Origin: Candidatus Nealsonbacteria bacterium RIFCSPHIGHO2_02_FULL_43_13 | GTDB taxonomy: Bacteria > Patescibacteriota > Minisyncoccia > Minisyncoccales > MHMH01 | Direction of reading: 5' to 3' | Assembly (NCBI GenBank): GCA_001819295.1 | Contig: MHMD01000009.1 | Span: forward strand, 1-9,954 | DNA: 9,954 bases | Shown: piece after piece, positions 9,880 through 9,954 of the stretch | How the letters are laid out: every line of letters begins with the position of its first letter | Numbering within the stretch: the stretch's first letter is position 1 | Program-made: the position numbers and the translations under genes | Notes under the pieces: generated by a model | Database searches by the model: none | Told to the model about the DNA's origin: nothing | Seen by the model: the letters and a program-made list of their open reading frames with translations, nothing else

Positions 9880-9902
9880 TGTTAAACACTCGGTGTTGAA
9901 CA
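9880..9902. promoter_or_regulatory. 23-bp inverted repeat upstream of the toxin-antitoxin promoter (copy 2)
   Basis: Arms TGTTAAACAC (9880-9889) and GTGTTGAACA (9893-9902) around TCG, pairing in 9 of 10 positions. It matches copy 1 (7082-7104) in all but two bases. It ends 10 nt before the -35 of the minus-strand promoter. No T-run follows on either strand, so it is not an intrinsic terminator for the gene ending at 9913. Confidence 0.65.
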
Positions 9903-9912
9903 AGTATCTAAG

Positions 9913-9954
9913 TTATTTCCCCAAATCAAGAACCTCATCAATCCTGATTTTAGC
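9913..9954 (-). CDS. C-terminal end of a gene clipped by the window edge
   Basis: The last 13 codons read AKIRIDEVLDLGK followed by TAA (9913-9915). The mixed charged/hydrophobic content looks like a real protein end and the spacing to the next promoter is natural. Too short to identify; it may be chance. Confidence 0.45.
   Translation of the reverse strand, partial: AKIRIDEVLDLGK

Noticed and set aside
1..9954. CRISPR arrays, tRNA/rRNA genes, transposases or phage genes
   Set aside because: No regularly spaced repeats, no cloverleaf-like sequence and no mobile-element protein signatures were seen.

Overview
The window reads as chromosomal DNA from a small-genome bacterium, most likely of the Candidate Phyla Radiation (Patescibacteria, Parcubacteria-like). 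This is inferred from the moderately AT-rich composition, compact forms of several housekeeping proteins, a very densely packed gene order, several gene starts that look leaderless, and short palindromic elements sitting in frame inside genes. TGA is used as a normal stop (the antitoxin gene ends with it 4 nt before the toxin ATG), so the genetic code is the standard bacterial one and not the TGA=Gly code of Gracilibacteria/SR1.

Layout, right to left along the minus strand, which carries almost every gene. A clipped gene end (9913-9954) is followed by an AbrB-type antitoxin and a RelE/ParE-type toxin (9811-9220) with a strong consensus promoter. Then come tgt (queuine tRNA-ribosyltransferase, 9112-7976) and greA (transcript cleavage factor, 7940-7461). 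One plus-strand gene (7158-7457, coiled-coil protein of unknown function) converges on greA. It is divergent from the long genome-maintenance cluster: a UvrD-like helicase fused to a PD-(D/E)XK/Fe-S nuclease (6958-4043), a putative 37-residue membrane peptide (3990-3877), rarA (3874-2744), xseA (2737-1607), xseB (1614-1396) and a small Cys-rich protein (1379-1191). This cluster ends at an intrinsic terminator whose loop holds the last stop codon. Next are a stand-alone (p)ppGpp-hydrolase-like HD protein with its own promoter, Shine-Dalgarno and terminator (1106-483) and a ribosome hibernation factor (394-32). A perfect consensus promoter then fires out of the left edge.

How the genes fit together. 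The helicase-nuclease, RarA and both exonuclease VII subunits form a recombination and repair unit that is probably one transcript. The HD hydrolase and the hibernation factor are neighbouring stringent/stationary-phase functions with separate promoters. GreA and Tgt serve RNA polymerase and tRNA.

The most notable signals are regulatory or structural. (1) uvrD-like and greA share an 18-nt block with one mismatch covering the -10 and the predicted transcription start only a few bases before the ATG; tgt and hpf have the same arrangement of an extended -10 with almost no leader. (2) A 23-bp inverted repeat occurs twice, each time just upstream of a TTGACA -35 box. (3) Three unrelated short palindromic elements are embedded in frame in coding sequence, two in the helicase-nuclease and one in greA. 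No tRNA, rRNA, CRISPR array or insertion sequence was seen, and no stretch above 300 bases lacks a gene.
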